Source: Ectobius pallidus (lineage: Eukaryota; Arthropoda; Insecta; Blattodea; Ectobiidae). Taken from it: a stretch of DNA of 64,000 nucleotides. The position numbers and the translations under genes were made by a program. This document shows positions 10,243-21,500 of the stretch, one piece after another. The stretch is from assembly GCA_964059195.1 (NCBI GenBank), contig CAXKWD010000007.1:24129023-24193022 (forward strand), written 5' to 3'. Under the pieces are notes generated by a model. That model searched no databases, was not told the DNA's origin, and saw only the letters and a list, made by a program, of their open reading frames with translations. Within the stretch, counting starts at the first letter, position 1. Every line of letters begins with the position of its first letter.

Positions 10243-10932
10243 TTACACGATAGCGGCCGTAATTTTGAAGATATTTGAACCAAATTTTATTATGTTATTT
10301 CTAGGCCCAATAGTTCGGACAAGTTCGTTAATGGGCAAAATTGGCCCAAGGGGGTGGTCGGGGGAGGGGGTTGAAATTTTAAAACATTTATATCTCGGCC
10401 CCTATGAAGTATAGGGGGAAACTTTGTTTGAATAAATTAGAGTACTCCCTATGGAGTTCACAGTGACACCAACAATTCGGGGGTTCGAGTGAGGGTGGGG
10501 GTGGGGGTGGGGGATGAAAATTCGAAACTTTTGAAACCACGTCTTGTGGGGTATCGTTGAAAAGCTCTTGATGAGTACTCTACAAATCAATAAATAGTTT
10601 CTTGATAGCTCTCATATGACGCGAGATTTTAATGTTTGAAAATAATAACACTTAAAAGAATTATTATAATATCATAATTTTGTCTTGTTTAGCGGCTTTG
10701 CTAATTTTATTCATTGTTGATCTTGCGCACGGCCTCCCAGAATATTATATCCTATTCTTGTTGTCGAAACAAATGATTGTAGGCTCTTCCTCTTTACCGA
10801 ATTCAGTTCTTATTACTGCAGGTTTACCATGCCAAGGCTAAAGAAAAAGAGTGCTATGCAGCGACAATAAAATTAAACCAAAAGCACTTCGAAATCTACC
10901 TCCGCCTGTAGGCCTGCCTAAAGGGATTTTTT
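10043..10932. mobile_element. unclassified interspersed element, copy 2
   Basis: Same order as 7801-8767: AGGTAGATTTTCGAAG start, CCGCCCGTTC block, (TA)n at 10182-10240, G-rich block at about 10479-10513, GCGCACGGCCTCCCAG, and the end with GAAATCTACCTCCGCCTG. It carries a single 65-bp unit with an extra insertion containing CCGAATTCAGTTC. High similarity to copy 1 suggests recent amplification. Confidence 0.75.
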
Positions 10933-11069
10933 TATTCTACTTTTTGTTGTAAATGCTATTTTTAACCACTGGTTAATGCTAAAAAATTATTTTTATTTAC
11001 TTGTACTCATAAATTTAGAACGTTTTCGTGTAGAGTATACTGTGCAGTGATATGTAATTATATTTATAT

Positions 11070-11200
11070 TAATCTACTATATCCCCTAAACACGAGCGTT
11101 GCTCATATAGGGGCATGTTTGGTTTTAGTTATTTTTCCTTGTATTAAATATGTAATAATGATAATAATGTAATGTAAGTAAGTAACGCAAATAGATATAA
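11070..11200 (+). repeat. LINE 3' end with conserved hairpin
   Basis: CCCCTAAACACGAGCGTTGC followed by TCATATAGGGG can fold on itself. It resembles the 3' ends at 21400-21500, 27170-27260, 37716-37810 and (minus) 43240-43290. An AATAATGATAATAATG-like tail follows. Confidence 0.5.
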
Positions 11201-11507
11201 ATGTAAATATTACCAACAATGGTGTGCATAGTTTTCTACCTTTTATTGTGAACAGTCATTGTATGCTATACAATCTGAATTACAGAAGTATCAGTTGATG
11301 ATATGATTGGTGGTAATGTGGACGAATATTATGACTACATTATTAGATGTGATGATTTTAACCTGAACCTTGGACGAGAAAATAGAATGGACTAAATTAT
11401 AGACCCAGAAAGAAAACAAAACTAAATTTTCTTCCTACGACAAATAGAAGACTGAAAGAAAAGCTTCAGAACATCATACTTTCAGGATTACATTTAACAG
11501 TTTCAAC

Positions 11508-11735
11508 ATGAAAGGAACTTGGAACTCTCCAGGATACGAGAATGTTTTGCCTAATTCAGAGGAAGACCCAGAACGAATCGATATTTAGTGTCAGATTGAG
11601 AAGTGTAGAAACAAAAGAACTGTGACCTGTTTTATATGGAAGAAACGTGTTTATGTATCATGTTCTACTGAAAGATGTAAACCCTATTCTCAGAAAGCAC
11701 TTCCCCAGGCCTATAACTGTAGAAGTATTTATTTG
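11508..11735 (+). pseudogene. short coding relic with paired cysteines, unknown transposon protein
   Basis: From an ATG at 11508 the frame reads MKGTWNSPGYENVLPNSEED, one stop, then CQIEKCRNKRTVTC and VSCSTERCKPY. The cysteine spacing resembles the C-terminal cysteine-rich domain of piggyBac-like transposases, but the match is weak. One in-frame stop breaks it. There is no flanking inverted repeat that I can see. Confidence 0.3.
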
Positions 11736-13229
11736 CTTTTATTGGAATACACAACTGAAATTTTGACAAAAGCGTGAAAAAAATTGTTTTTGATATTTTA
11801 AAATATCTCAAACTTTTAGACTCGTAATCCCCTTGGATATATTATTCATTGGTACTCTAATGCTTGCAAGTGACATTTAAATGCACTAAAACGCCATTAT
11901 TTAATTTCACTTAAGTATATTTCACAAAATTTTCCACATATTTTTTCAGTGATGAAAATTCCACGTGATGAAGAAGTTGCACAATGTCCTTGAATGTTTA
12001 AGTTTGAGTCTTGAAACAAGAAATCTGAATTTTTTCTGGTTTTAAAGGACAGTTTTTTTTAAAAAATGAAATGCTATAATAATTTTAATTTCCCAATGTC
12101 TTCAATATGGGAAGTGACTTTTCGCATGACTGTGATTTTTATTTTTAAAAGCGAATAATCCATAAAAACCCTCTTGCAACAGAGATACCAGAGACAAAAG
12201 GTGCCAATTACATGGTTTACATTTATAGAATTTATCATTTTCAGTTGTGGAATTCCTTTTAAGAATCTAAAATGCGGTAACTTTGACTTGTCCATATAAA
12301 AGTCTTTACAAATCATTAAAATCAAATATATTTCAACAAACTTGTGATCATCCTCAGTGATAACATTTATGTAACGTAATAACTTAAAAGGCCCGGCGTC
12401 GTCCGGGTTTTGTATTTGGTAATTTAAAATTAACTTATGAAGGACTTTCGAATTTCAAACTCTAGCTCCTTACATAATATGTAACTAGAGTTTTTTTAAT
12501 TTAGGAAGAACGACTCATCACACTCAAACTATTCCCTCAGAAAACGCTAGATATAGCTTTTTATGGCTCATAGAGGATGTCGAATATTGCAGTCAGTTGC
12601 TTCTACAATCCACGCCTGGGAGAGGTTGAATTAGGAAGAAACAGAAATTCCGGTTATATAAGATTGTATTGTGTTTACAAAAAAAAATATTTCTCACTCT
12701 CATGTTACCATACAACCGTTTCAGGACTGAAATAAAAAAGAAATTCAATATCACTTTCATACTTTCCTCGTCAAAAACCTGGGACATAATATACTGCGGG
12801 CATAGGAGTGAAAATTTTCCCTCCTATTTTGTCTTCTTTTAGATGCTTAGGGCCTGTGATAAACATTCTTATTTCTCGACTAATACAAAAGCTACAGCTA
12901 TAAATAACATATGACTTCTGATATAGCATACTTACACACTTAAGTTGTCCCAGCAATTCGACCTCTTATTCTACATCAAAATGTGAAGTGAGAAAATGAT
13001 ATTTCCCATGTCGAGGGTATAGAAACTTACGTGACTGCATCACAATGTGCCTCATTTTCGTGGATTTCATTTTTCATTCATTATTTTCACCAATGTATTA
13101 CATCGATAGCATCAGAATTTGTTAAAGCCCAGAAAAGCCCTATGTGAACACGGTAAACAATACACTGTCGTCGTGTGATCTGAATGAACTTATATTTCAT
13201 TTTTTCAGTATAATATAATCAGAAATTAT
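11736..13229. other. old sequence without clear features
   Basis: AT-rich. At 12391-12414 there is a GC-rich hairpin-like start (CCCGGCGTCGTCCGGG) that may mark the edge of an unclassified repeat, but the other edge is not visible. Open frames here have no recognisable similarity. Confidence 0.35.
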
Positions 13230-13395
13230 ATAATTTTCAAGGGAAGGAGTGGCTTGTTTGAATTTTAATGTTACCAATTTACTTTATGAGCTTAATTGAG
13301 TATGTGTGCAAAATTTCATGCAAATTGGTCAAGAAATGTAGATTTGTACAGGGAACATACATACCCACATACACACTTTCGATTTTGTATATTGG
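13230..13395 (+). repeat. dispersed repeat tail (AAATTTCATGCAAATTGGTC type)
   Basis: The block with GTGTGCAAAATTTCATGC and AAATTGGTCAAGAAATG followed by ACATACATACCCACATACAC is a phrase commonly seen at the end of degraded insect repeats. It is not a gene. Confidence 0.4.
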
Positions 13396-14814
13396 ATTAC
13401 GATGTAGGACTAAGGTTATGGTACTTACATGGCCAGCTTTGAACTAAAGCTTCACTAAATGACCACCGAATAGAGACACAAATATTTAATACTACACACT
13501 GTTAGCCAACGTATGAAATAGAACATTGTCTTTATTGACAAGTTGTTCTTCCAGATTTCCCCCTTTTCACGAAGTTGGTGTAGAAAAATTTCTAAAATCT
13601 CAGGTGTATTCAGAGTTTGACTTTTCTTTGTAACGTGGAAAATGTGAATTTATTTATCTATGGTTTCAAAACCGCGTTGTGTGTCAGTCTTGTGCTCATT
13701 GTTTTCCATACGCTAGTGCTTTTACGTTTTCTCTGAATCTTTCGTGGAATTTCCTCCAAGTCTGGCCAACATAGGTACATTTACAATTTAGATCTTTACA
13801 AGATAATTTATATACTCCAGACCTATCGTATTTATCTTTGCTATTGATTTTATGGCTATTGAATACAAGGGTTGACTAACAACAATTTATCTGAGAATTG
13901 TGATGCTAGAATTGACTATCACTAGCAATGGATTAAGTCCAAGAAAGATCTTAAGAAGATCAAATTCATGTGCTTTCCGGATATTTGAGAAACATCAAAA
14001 TGTCGAATCTTAAGCCTGTATAAAAAAAAAATGTTCATGTCTCCTAGAAAAAAAGCTTGCTCGAGTGTTATTTAAACACTTCTGGGCTATGAAACGAAAG
14101 TTTGGCAATTTAAGTAGGAAGTGCTATTTCAAAGGGAGAAAGAGGCAATGACTTTCGCTGTGCACGTACGAAGAATAAGTGTCACTTACGCAAGGTACTC
14201 CACGACTTATGCTAAATGTGTACAAGTTTTGTCATCATGTATGTGATCATATGTGATCATGATGACCCTAGTAACTACCTACAACCAAACGACGGAAACA
14301 CTAAACTTCCGGATACGTGAAAGCCTTCTAGATTACTGACTTTGATTCTGAAGAATTCGTTTTCCTGATCTACCTCGAAATGGTTCATATGTCAGAACTT
14401 CAAACGTGTTTTGTTTAGAAAATATTTTTGTACAATAGTTTTGTCCAAGATTGTGGATATAAAATTTTACAAATATTGATATTTTATGCAGATACTACTC
14501 TAAACAAATGCAGGCCTAGAAGGCAAAAGAAAAATGAATTGAGATACTTAAAGTTCTGTGTTTGCTTTCATAGGAAAAAAATTTAGCACGTTAATGTATA
14601 ATTTATTCAGTCTCAATGTATTATGCATACAAAATTAGAGTACACATTTAGCAACTGGAATTTTCAAGAAAAGCAGTTTACAATAATTCTTCTTCTCTTA
14701 AGGAAGCCATTTCTAAAATATCAAAATTTTTTCACTTTCCAACCATTCATTTTGAAATTTTAACATTAAGCCAAAATCAGTATCTTATTCTGTATCTGTA
14801 TCTGGTACCCTATG
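13396..14814. other. no recognisable feature
   Basis: AT-rich. The only structure noted is a 9-bp inverted repeat GTCATCATG / CATGATGAC at 14231-14239 and 14258-14266 around a twice-repeated ATGTGATCAT. Confidence 0.4.
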
Positions 14815-15168
14815 ATCCCCAGGTGGGGCGAAGGGGACTCCAAGGGGAGGTTTCATTACCTATACTAATTTTGATATGCTTATTTTCCGAGAGAGGGTAG
14901 AGGGACAGGTGGTAAGCCCATCGCCTCGCAACCCCCCTCTGCAAACTAAGTGAAAGGGCCGAGAAATTCTGTCCAGAGGCTCTAATTTAGGCTTGGAGTT
15001 CTTTTACGTGCCGTAAATCTACGACACGGGACCCCCAGCTTAAAGTCCCTCCCGGAGGACTCCATGCCCAGGATTTTTACGTCCTGAAAATCCATCGACT
15101 GCGGCCGGGTTTGATCCCGCGCCCTGCGGATCTAGAGGCGGGCACGCTACCTCCAGACCACCGACAGT
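14815..15168 (-). mobile_element. tRNA-derived SINE, family E
   Basis: On the minus strand the head reads GTGGTCTGGAGGTAGCGTGC (box A region) and GCGGGATCAAACCCGGC (box B region), then a body containing TTTACGGCACGTAAAAGAAC. The same body word, TTTACTGGCATGTAAAAGAAC in form, is in the SINE at 32335-32665 and a decayed version is at 46684-46750, indicating a shared central domain joined to different heads. The 3' end lies near a GTATCTGTATCTGGTACCC block. Confidence 0.7.
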
Positions 15169-16639
15169 ATCTTATTACGGTGTGTAAATTTCCAAGTTAC
15201 TACTTTAAAAATGGTGTACTTATTAATAAATCATTATATATAAAAGTATTAAAAATACAAGGCGTGTAATTAATGTAAGTACTGTTTAAATATTTTGCCG
15301 CTGCAGCGTAACAGTCGCGATTTTCAGCTTGCGCGATCATTTCCTCCATTCATTAAGAAGCCATTATAAGCTATCGTCGCTTTGTGTTTCCCTATTCTTA
15401 GAGCATTTCCAAATGTTCAAAACAATCGATCATAATGCAATATTATCGAAGCCTTTTTAGCTTTCATTACGAAAAAATTGAAGAAGAAACCACGGGAGAA
15501 TTTCGTGACTATACTGTAGCAATAGTTACAGGCCTGGTTATTTCTGCAATGAAGATTACAGTTAGTATAGTATACTACTAGGTCAAATATAAAGGCATGT
15601 TGTATGATACTTGACACCCCAAGCGTGTTAGCTATGCTGTGATTCGGTGCCCCAGTGGCTAACTCATGTATAGCTATTTGAAATTGCTAATTTGGTTTAT
15701 ATTCCTGAAAGATTTTGCGTCCTAAAATTATTACATAAGTGATTGCTTGAACTTTCAGACTAGGCGGATGCTTTCATTACATTCTTAAGTTTCTTCCATC
15801 AACTATTTCCTCCGGCTGTGACATCCTGGGATGTTCTTAATCGATTTGATTTCAATTTTATATTTAAAGAAAAATACTGGTACTGGTACTGGTTTGGAAG
15901 AAGAAAATGAGGGCTCTAGCGGAGTTTCTATGGTCCGGCCACAGCGTGGCGTAAGCATTGCTTGTTGTTGTGAAAAAGTAAAAATATGAATAGCACAAAA
16001 CGGGAGCGAATCATCATTCAGATGTTCGGTTTCGGAACAAAATGTAAACCTTTTTATTTTTAATTATAACTAGTACTATTTTGAATAGACTTCGATAAAT
16101 ATGGTCACAAAAGTATGTGCTTAAAAATAATCTCACCCTGGCAAGCTGCCAGTAGTTAGAAACCTTCGAACATTTCCGAGTTGACTTAGTCGACTTTCCA
16201 CTTATCATATCTCTTAAGATGTATTTCGCACGAAAAAAGAATCGGCACATTGAATGCCTGGAAACCAGATTGCCGACTATGTCTTATGCTTGTCCATTGC
16301 AACATTCGATCTCCTTATCTCTATCTAGGCATTCATAGAACATATCACCCCCACATATGACAATTACCGTCTCTGCTTGGAATAGAATATGATAAACCCC
16401 ATTTGAAGAATGCTTTAAATGGATAGCTTCTCTAATAATGCCTTAATCCTTGACTTTTGTCCACAGAGCAACTGATGAAGTGAGGGAGACATAATTATTA
16501 TATTTCTCAACGTAAGAAAACAGTTGACACAGTGATTACGTTGTTAATACTTTATTGACTGCTAAATAATAACAAGGCATTCTTGAGAAGCATCATTTTT
16601 CATTTCAAGTAGTTCTTCCAGTCATGGCACAACACACCA
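15169..16639. other. no recognisable feature
   Basis: AT-rich. A short TGGTACTGGTACTGG repeat at about 15879-15894 and a weak tRNA-like start (GGTGCCCCAGTGGCTAAC, about 15648) are the only notable strings; neither is enough to call an element. Confidence 0.35.
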
Positions 16640-16880
16640 TTTAAACATACTTTTTTCTCTTGAGACTGTGTGAGGGGGCGAGAAATGTCTGTCCGTCTCT
16701 CCGTGTGCCTGTACGCGCGATAACTCAAATATGCTTCAGCGGATTTTCATGGAACTGGCATACGCATTTATAACGTCTATGGGAAGAAGCCTTCTGATTT
16801 TTAAACCAAATCGTTTGACTGGTGCCAGAGAAAAGCTCAATTTAGCCTATTTTAAAGGTACGGTACATTACACAGAATTT
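16640..16880 (+). repeat. dispersed repeat with TCTG tract and ~155-bp unit
   Basis: GTGTGAGGGGGCGAGAAATG, GTCTGTCCGTCTCTCCGTG, CGCGATAACTCAAATATGC and GGATTTTCATGGAACTGGC occur in the same order as at 38745-38983 and 42333-42640. It is non-coding in all copies. Confidence 0.7.
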
Positions 16881-17302
16881 ATCAAATGCAAATCAGTTCT
16901 CATGACAACATATTATTTTACAGTGTTCATATACGGCTTTGGAAGTTGCAATACAGTTAGCTTTGACAAATAACACTACCCACATATTCCTTCACATACT
17001 CTTATCAAACTTTATAGGCTACTTTTGTTTTTTCGTAAGCCCTGCTTAATAAATCGGTCTGGAGCTTAACTCGGGAGTCGATTACAAAAATAACTTATTT
17101 TCCGCATACCTGAATTGCAATTATCACTGATTAAACAAAAACATTCTGGTCCTTTGTTGTAACAGTTTACCTGATTTTATTTTCCTCTTTAAAGTTTCCT
17201 GTACGTGACATAGAGCCTCCGCGTGGAAGTTTCCAATATTTTTATAAATCAATGTATTTGTCTAGAAACAATCCTAATTTGTATTGTTGGTAATAATCTT
17301 TC

Positions 17303-17304
<2 letters not shown>

Positions 17305-17383
<79 letters not shown>
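17305..17383. repeat. compound (AC)n(TA)n microsatellite
   Basis: About 18 AC units run directly into about 21 TA units. Confidence 0.98.
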
Positions 17384-17385
<2 letters not shown>

Positions 17386-17859
17386 TGTAACTGTTTCCAC
17401 AAAATCTGCTCTCTCATGCATAAGGTTAGTTTTCTTTCCTTACTTTATAATGGGGTAAAAAGGTGGGACATTTTAAGTAAAAATCCCATTAGGCCTACCT
17501 TCTCCAATCAAAGATTTCCCTCTATTTCCTGTTTGCTAATTAGGTTCACGAACATTTAAAAATCTTCTGGTAAAATCTGTGTTCAGATTTACACAAGCTC
17601 CGACAGAAATATTCCAAAACTATCCGATGTTTTATTTAATGACTGAGTTTAAGGTCTGCGTAGTCCATCTTTGGAGGCTTACAGTAGTTGCGCCACTAGT
17701 AACGGATTTCGAGAGATCTACAAGTTTGGCCCAATGACTTTGTCGTATCTCCATCGTTATACATTAGACTGAGTTAGATGTTTGATTTTAAGTACATTTT
17801 GTATACTTTCTTCACTTTATGTAATTTTGGACACACTTATGAGACAGACTTCGTAAAAT

Positions 17860-18067
17860 TTGGCAGGAAAATTGGCAGCCATAAGCGTGCAAAATCTGGA
17901 AATATGGAAGTATGAAAAAACTGCCTTTCACATCTATGACAGTCTGGATCATCCACTTTATTAACATTTATGTTTACCCACTTCCAGATGAGCTACGAAC
18001 TTGAAATTCAGTAAACTTATAGCATCTATCTTACAACCGATGGAAAGAATCCAAAAAGTTCAATTTT
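17860..18067 (+). repeat. dispersed repeat (ACTTCCAGATGAGCTA type)
   Basis: The phrase CCACTTCCAGATGAGCTACG, AACTTGAAATTC and CCAAAAAGTTC recurs at 29345-29530 in the same order (TCTTCCAGATGAGCTAG, AACTTGAAATTTTG, CCAAAAAGTA). Non-coding. Confidence 0.6.
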
Positions 18068-18400
18068 TACCTCTGAAATAATTTTTTACCCCGTATTTGT
18101 ATTGCTTCACAAGTGTTAAGGTGAGAAATTTGTAGTAAATTCATTCTGTTAATACTCTAGTTGTTCCACTTATTCCTTCACATTATGCTAATCAAACTTT
18201 CTCAAACAGGATGTTTATTATGATCAAATTTTTCCCTCTAAAATATATTTTTTTACCCCGTATTTGTATTGTTTCACAAGTGTTGACAAAAAGGTGAGGA
18301 ATTTGTAGTAAATTCGTTCTGTTAATACTCTGGTTGTCCCACTTATTCCTTCACATCATGCTTATCAAACTTTCTCAAACAGGATGTTCATTATCACCAA
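18068..18400 (+). repeat. tandem duplication of about 165 bp at the edge of a LINE relic
   Basis: The block from ACCCCGTATTTGTATTG through CAAACTTTCTCAAACAGGATG occurs twice. The end of each unit, CAAACAGGATG, is the start of the recognisable reverse transcriptase sequence (Q-T-G-C-S in the second copy), so the duplication includes the edge of the LINE. Confidence 0.85.
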
Positions 18401-19239
18401 TACTGTTCAATGCACTGTACAAAGAGCCATTACATGAAGTCACTGAAGAAATACAGATGGGCATAAAAATACAGGGATTTAAATTTAACATGCTCCGATT
18501 TGCAAATGACATTGCAATTTTAATGGAAAATAAAAGAGATTTAGAACATTTTCTTAATATATTGGAAAACACACTAAGAAACAAATTATTACTTAAATTT
18601 TAATAAATCGAAAACAAAAGATTTAACTTGCAAAAAAAAAGGATTAATAAAACACAAATGGGATTGAACGGAGAGTTATTGGATGAAACCGAAGAATTTC
18701 AATACCTAGGCAGCAAAATAACATCTGATGGAAGAAGTAAAAAAAAAAATTATTAATAGAATTTATCAAGAAAATCTTGCCATCAGTAAGAAAAATGAAT
18801 TATTCACATCCAATAACATTAGTTTGATGAAAACATATGTATGGAGCATAATGTTGTAAGAATGTGAAACTTGGTCAATCCTGAAATCAGAAAGGAGAAG
18901 AATAGAAGTAGCCTATTTGAAACATGGTGCTACAGAAAAATGCTGAACATTAGCTGGATCGATCAAATTACCAATGAGAGAGCAAAAGCAGAGAAAGAAA
19001 TTTGGAACCAAATAAGAAAAAGAAGAATAAAACTCATAGGGCATCTAATAAGGCGCCAAAGTCTTATAAAAATCATTATCGAAGGCACAGTTGAAGGCAG
19101 GAATAGCCAAGGAAGAGCAAGACTACAGTACATGGAACAAATTAAGGCTGACATGAACTGTAAAACGTGCGAAGAATTAAAAAGGGAGGTAGAAAGAAGA
19201 TCAGAATGGAGAATCGCTGCAAACCAATCCAAGGATTGA
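18375..19239 (+). pseudogene. non-LTR reverse transcriptase relic (RTE/CR1-like arthropod type)
   Basis: First frame (18375-18600): GCSLSPILFNALY and MLRFANDIAIL, the palm motifs of reverse transcriptase, with the first Asp of the usual F-A-D-D box changed to Asn. Around 18690-18720 YLGSKITSDG is visible in another frame. From 18871 the frame gives CYRKMLNISWIDQITNE, RIKLIGHLIRR, GRARLQYMEQIKADM and EWRIAANQSKD with a stop, the usual C-terminus of this LINE type. Frameshifts, stops and the catalytic change make it dead. The upstream endonuclease and fingers are absent. Confidence 0.88.
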
Positions 19240-19545
19240 AGACTAAAGAAGAAGATGCTCATCAAACTTTCTCAAGTAAACTGAATAGTTTCTAAGACTA
19301 AATATTTTCTTAAATAACATAATAACATAATTAACTCCACATGGCAATTTGTTACAGGCTATCAGTTAACCTGATTTTATTTTATTACAAATTTAAGACA
19401 AATTGTTGTTGCACCTTATGCATTTAAAGGTTAACGTGAATAACCCATCTAATTGTTGTCTGCAATATTAATCAAAATTGAGGATAACCTTAATTTGTTA
19501 ATTGACTATAGAAGAATAGTATCACATCAGAACATTTTTCTTTCT
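19240..19545. other. no clear feature
   Basis: Follows the LINE stop codon and probably holds its 3' UTR. The word CAGTTAACCTGATTTTATTT (about 19364) recurs near 17167 and 44270 as part of an unnamed dispersed repeat. Confidence 0.35.
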
Positions 19546-19890
19546 TTGTCGTAGTTTTACCTCTCCCTCTTAGCATTTAAGCCCGGGCCTTACAGGGCCG
19601 CGACCTGTCGGGAGAGGGATTATTTATGGATCACATAAATACTTTTTTTGACCAGACAAGGACATAGAGGGCCTCCCGGATGAGTGATCAGCCCAATGCC
19701 GGGGACACCTCCGAGACAACACGAACACATAGGACGAGTCACACCATACACACACACTCACTCCAAACATGGCGAAGATGGGATGAAGATGATAATGACG
19801 ACCAGATGATATCTGGGGACCACAAGGGCCTAAAGTTAATCAATATTTATCTCGCAGGTGAGGAAAACCCCCAGAAAAAACCCCACCTCA
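19546..19890 (-). mobile_element. tRNA-derived SINE, family A, 5'-truncated
   Basis: Body identical in order to the complete copies; on the minus strand it starts at the GGTGGGGTTTTTTCTGG block (about 19890) and ends at GGGAGAGGTAAAACTACGAC followed by an AAAGAAAGAAA-like tail. The tRNA-like head is missing. Confidence 0.85.
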
Positions 19891-20591
19891 TCAGAACCTA
19901 TTTTTTTTAATATTTCACTCGCATTATGAGCACATAGAAGACCTACAAATCAATTAATGATACAATAATAAAGTTTATCTTACTTGGAAGTATTTCAATG
20001 CACGCTTACTTGTTCGCTTCAGTATTACTTTGCCTTTCTATTTGCACCCAAGTAATTGCAAAGTCTAATTCGTGCAGCAAACAGAAGCTTTTCTTGTCGA
20101 ATTCATGAACTCCGTGTTGGAATGTGCAATTCCAGGCCATTATACTTGTAAAGAATAAGCGCTGCTTTTTGTTTGCATTGAGTTTTCTAAGGTAAAGCAT
20201 GGGCTATTAAGACGAACACCGAGACGAATATTATTCAAGATATTATGTCATACAAGTTTCACTTTCTTATGTGCTTCAATTAGAGGACTTTCAATTTTTT
20301 ACTTTTTAGTAAGACAATGGTGTATGAATGAAGTATCTGAGAAATCCGTGTGTTGAATCAGTGCCAATTGATTTTAGATATCCCACATACCAGTCGGTAT
20401 GTTTAAATCATAACGTACTGTGACCGGGTACTTTCAATCAAGGCACGTATGGAAAACAAAACTAATGATCTAATACTCATTTCTAATAACGAAAGAATTT
20501 AGTGTATATGTATTGTTCTTATATTGTTTTCCTACGAGGGAATTGTTTCACATAAAAAAATAAAGTTCCATCCGTTCTCTCTTATCCTAAA
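19891..20591. other. no recognisable feature
   Basis: AT-rich, no supported frame or repeat. Confidence 0.4.
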
Positions 20592-20720
20592 CTAAACTAA
20601 ACTAAACTCCGTGGTGCTACATCTCTGAAGGGACAAGGCCTACCACCCGACCGCTGCGCCATCTACTATAGGCATATGGCAGGATTTGGGCATGTGGTCA
20701 GCTTGCCGACACCCATGACC

Positions 20721-20784
<64 letters not shown>

Positions 20785-20990
20785 TTAATAATAATAATAA
20801 TAATAATGTTTTATTTTGCCTGGTGGTAGTTAACAACCATATCAAGTAGCTCCTCAATTTGAATCACGAGGCTGAGTGCACCTCGTTCCAGATCTCCCTA
20901 CCTCAGAAAAATCGGAAGAGGTTCCAGGGATTGAACCAGAGCCGACGGATCTGTAGTCAGCGACGCTAACCACAAGACCACGCTGGTTGA
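20592..20990 (-). mobile_element. tRNA-derived SINE, family B, with internal (AAT)n expansion
   Basis: Minus-strand head GCGTGGTCTTGTGGTTAGCG and box B-like GGTTCAATCCC, body with CTGAGGTAGGGAG and ATTCAAATTGAGGAGC, as in 5781-6106. A target duplication TTATCCTAAA is readable at 20582-20591 and 20995-21004. The tail is a (TTAGT)n-like run at about 20592-20612. The interior has a microsatellite at 20723-20807. Confidence 0.85.
20723..20807. repeat. (TAA)n microsatellite inside a SINE
   Basis: About 28 TAA units with one interruption. It produces a poly-leucine open frame on the minus strand that is not a gene. Confidence 0.97.
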
Positions 20991-21399
20991 CCTTTTATCC
21001 TAAAAAGCTAGGGTAATATATAGAATAATAATTACCTACTAGACAAAGCGAGATGTCCGGGGTAATAATTTAATATTTTATTTATGGCAACCTTTTTCCC
21101 TACATTTGTTATCCCTCCATGATGGGAGTATTTACACAATCGCTTTGAAATTTCGGGCATGAGTTCTGAAGAGGAAGATGAAAATTTTTGGATATAGCCT
21201 ACCATTTAAATTAGAAGGAAAATATCAAAATATCTCTGTTTGTGTTTATTTTTAATAAATACATATAGCCTATTTTATATGTCTTCTGTTTCTGAAAAAT
21301 GAAATAAATACAATGAATATAATACTTCATTCTCAAAATTGGTGTTTTAAAATAAAAATAGGATATTATATTTCAATAATGTAAAACTTGTAAATAAAA

Positions 21400-21500
21400 G
21401 CATGGAACTGCCTCCGAGCACGAGCTCCTGCTCTTTCGGGGTTTCAGGACCGTATATATTATATACTCTATTTATGTAATTTTGAAGTAAATAACATTAC
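21400..21500 (+). repeat. LINE 3' end with conserved hairpin
   Basis: GAACTGCCTCCGAGCACGAG and CTCCTGCTCTTTCGGGG form a G/C-rich hairpin, followed by TTTCAGGACC, TATTTATGTAATTTTG and an AT-rich tail. The same arrangement is at 27170-27260 and 37716-37810. Confidence 0.65.

Noticed and set aside
14231..14266. Short palindrome GTCATCATG / CATGATGAC
   Set aside because: Nine-bp stem around a small tandem repeat; no flanking duplication or other copies seen in the window.
15640..15680. tRNA-like start GGTGCCCCAGTGGCTAAC
   Set aside because: No box B at the right distance and no SINE body downstream.
16014..16250. 78-codon minus-strand frame, and the frame at 12074-12325
   Set aside because: AT-rich chance frames without similarity or context.
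20723..20807. CRISPR-like regular repeat
   Set aside because: Simple trinucleotide repeat without spacers; the genome is eukaryotic.
20666..20857. Poly-leucine open frame on the minus strand
   Set aside because: Translation of an (AAT)n microsatellite within a SINE.
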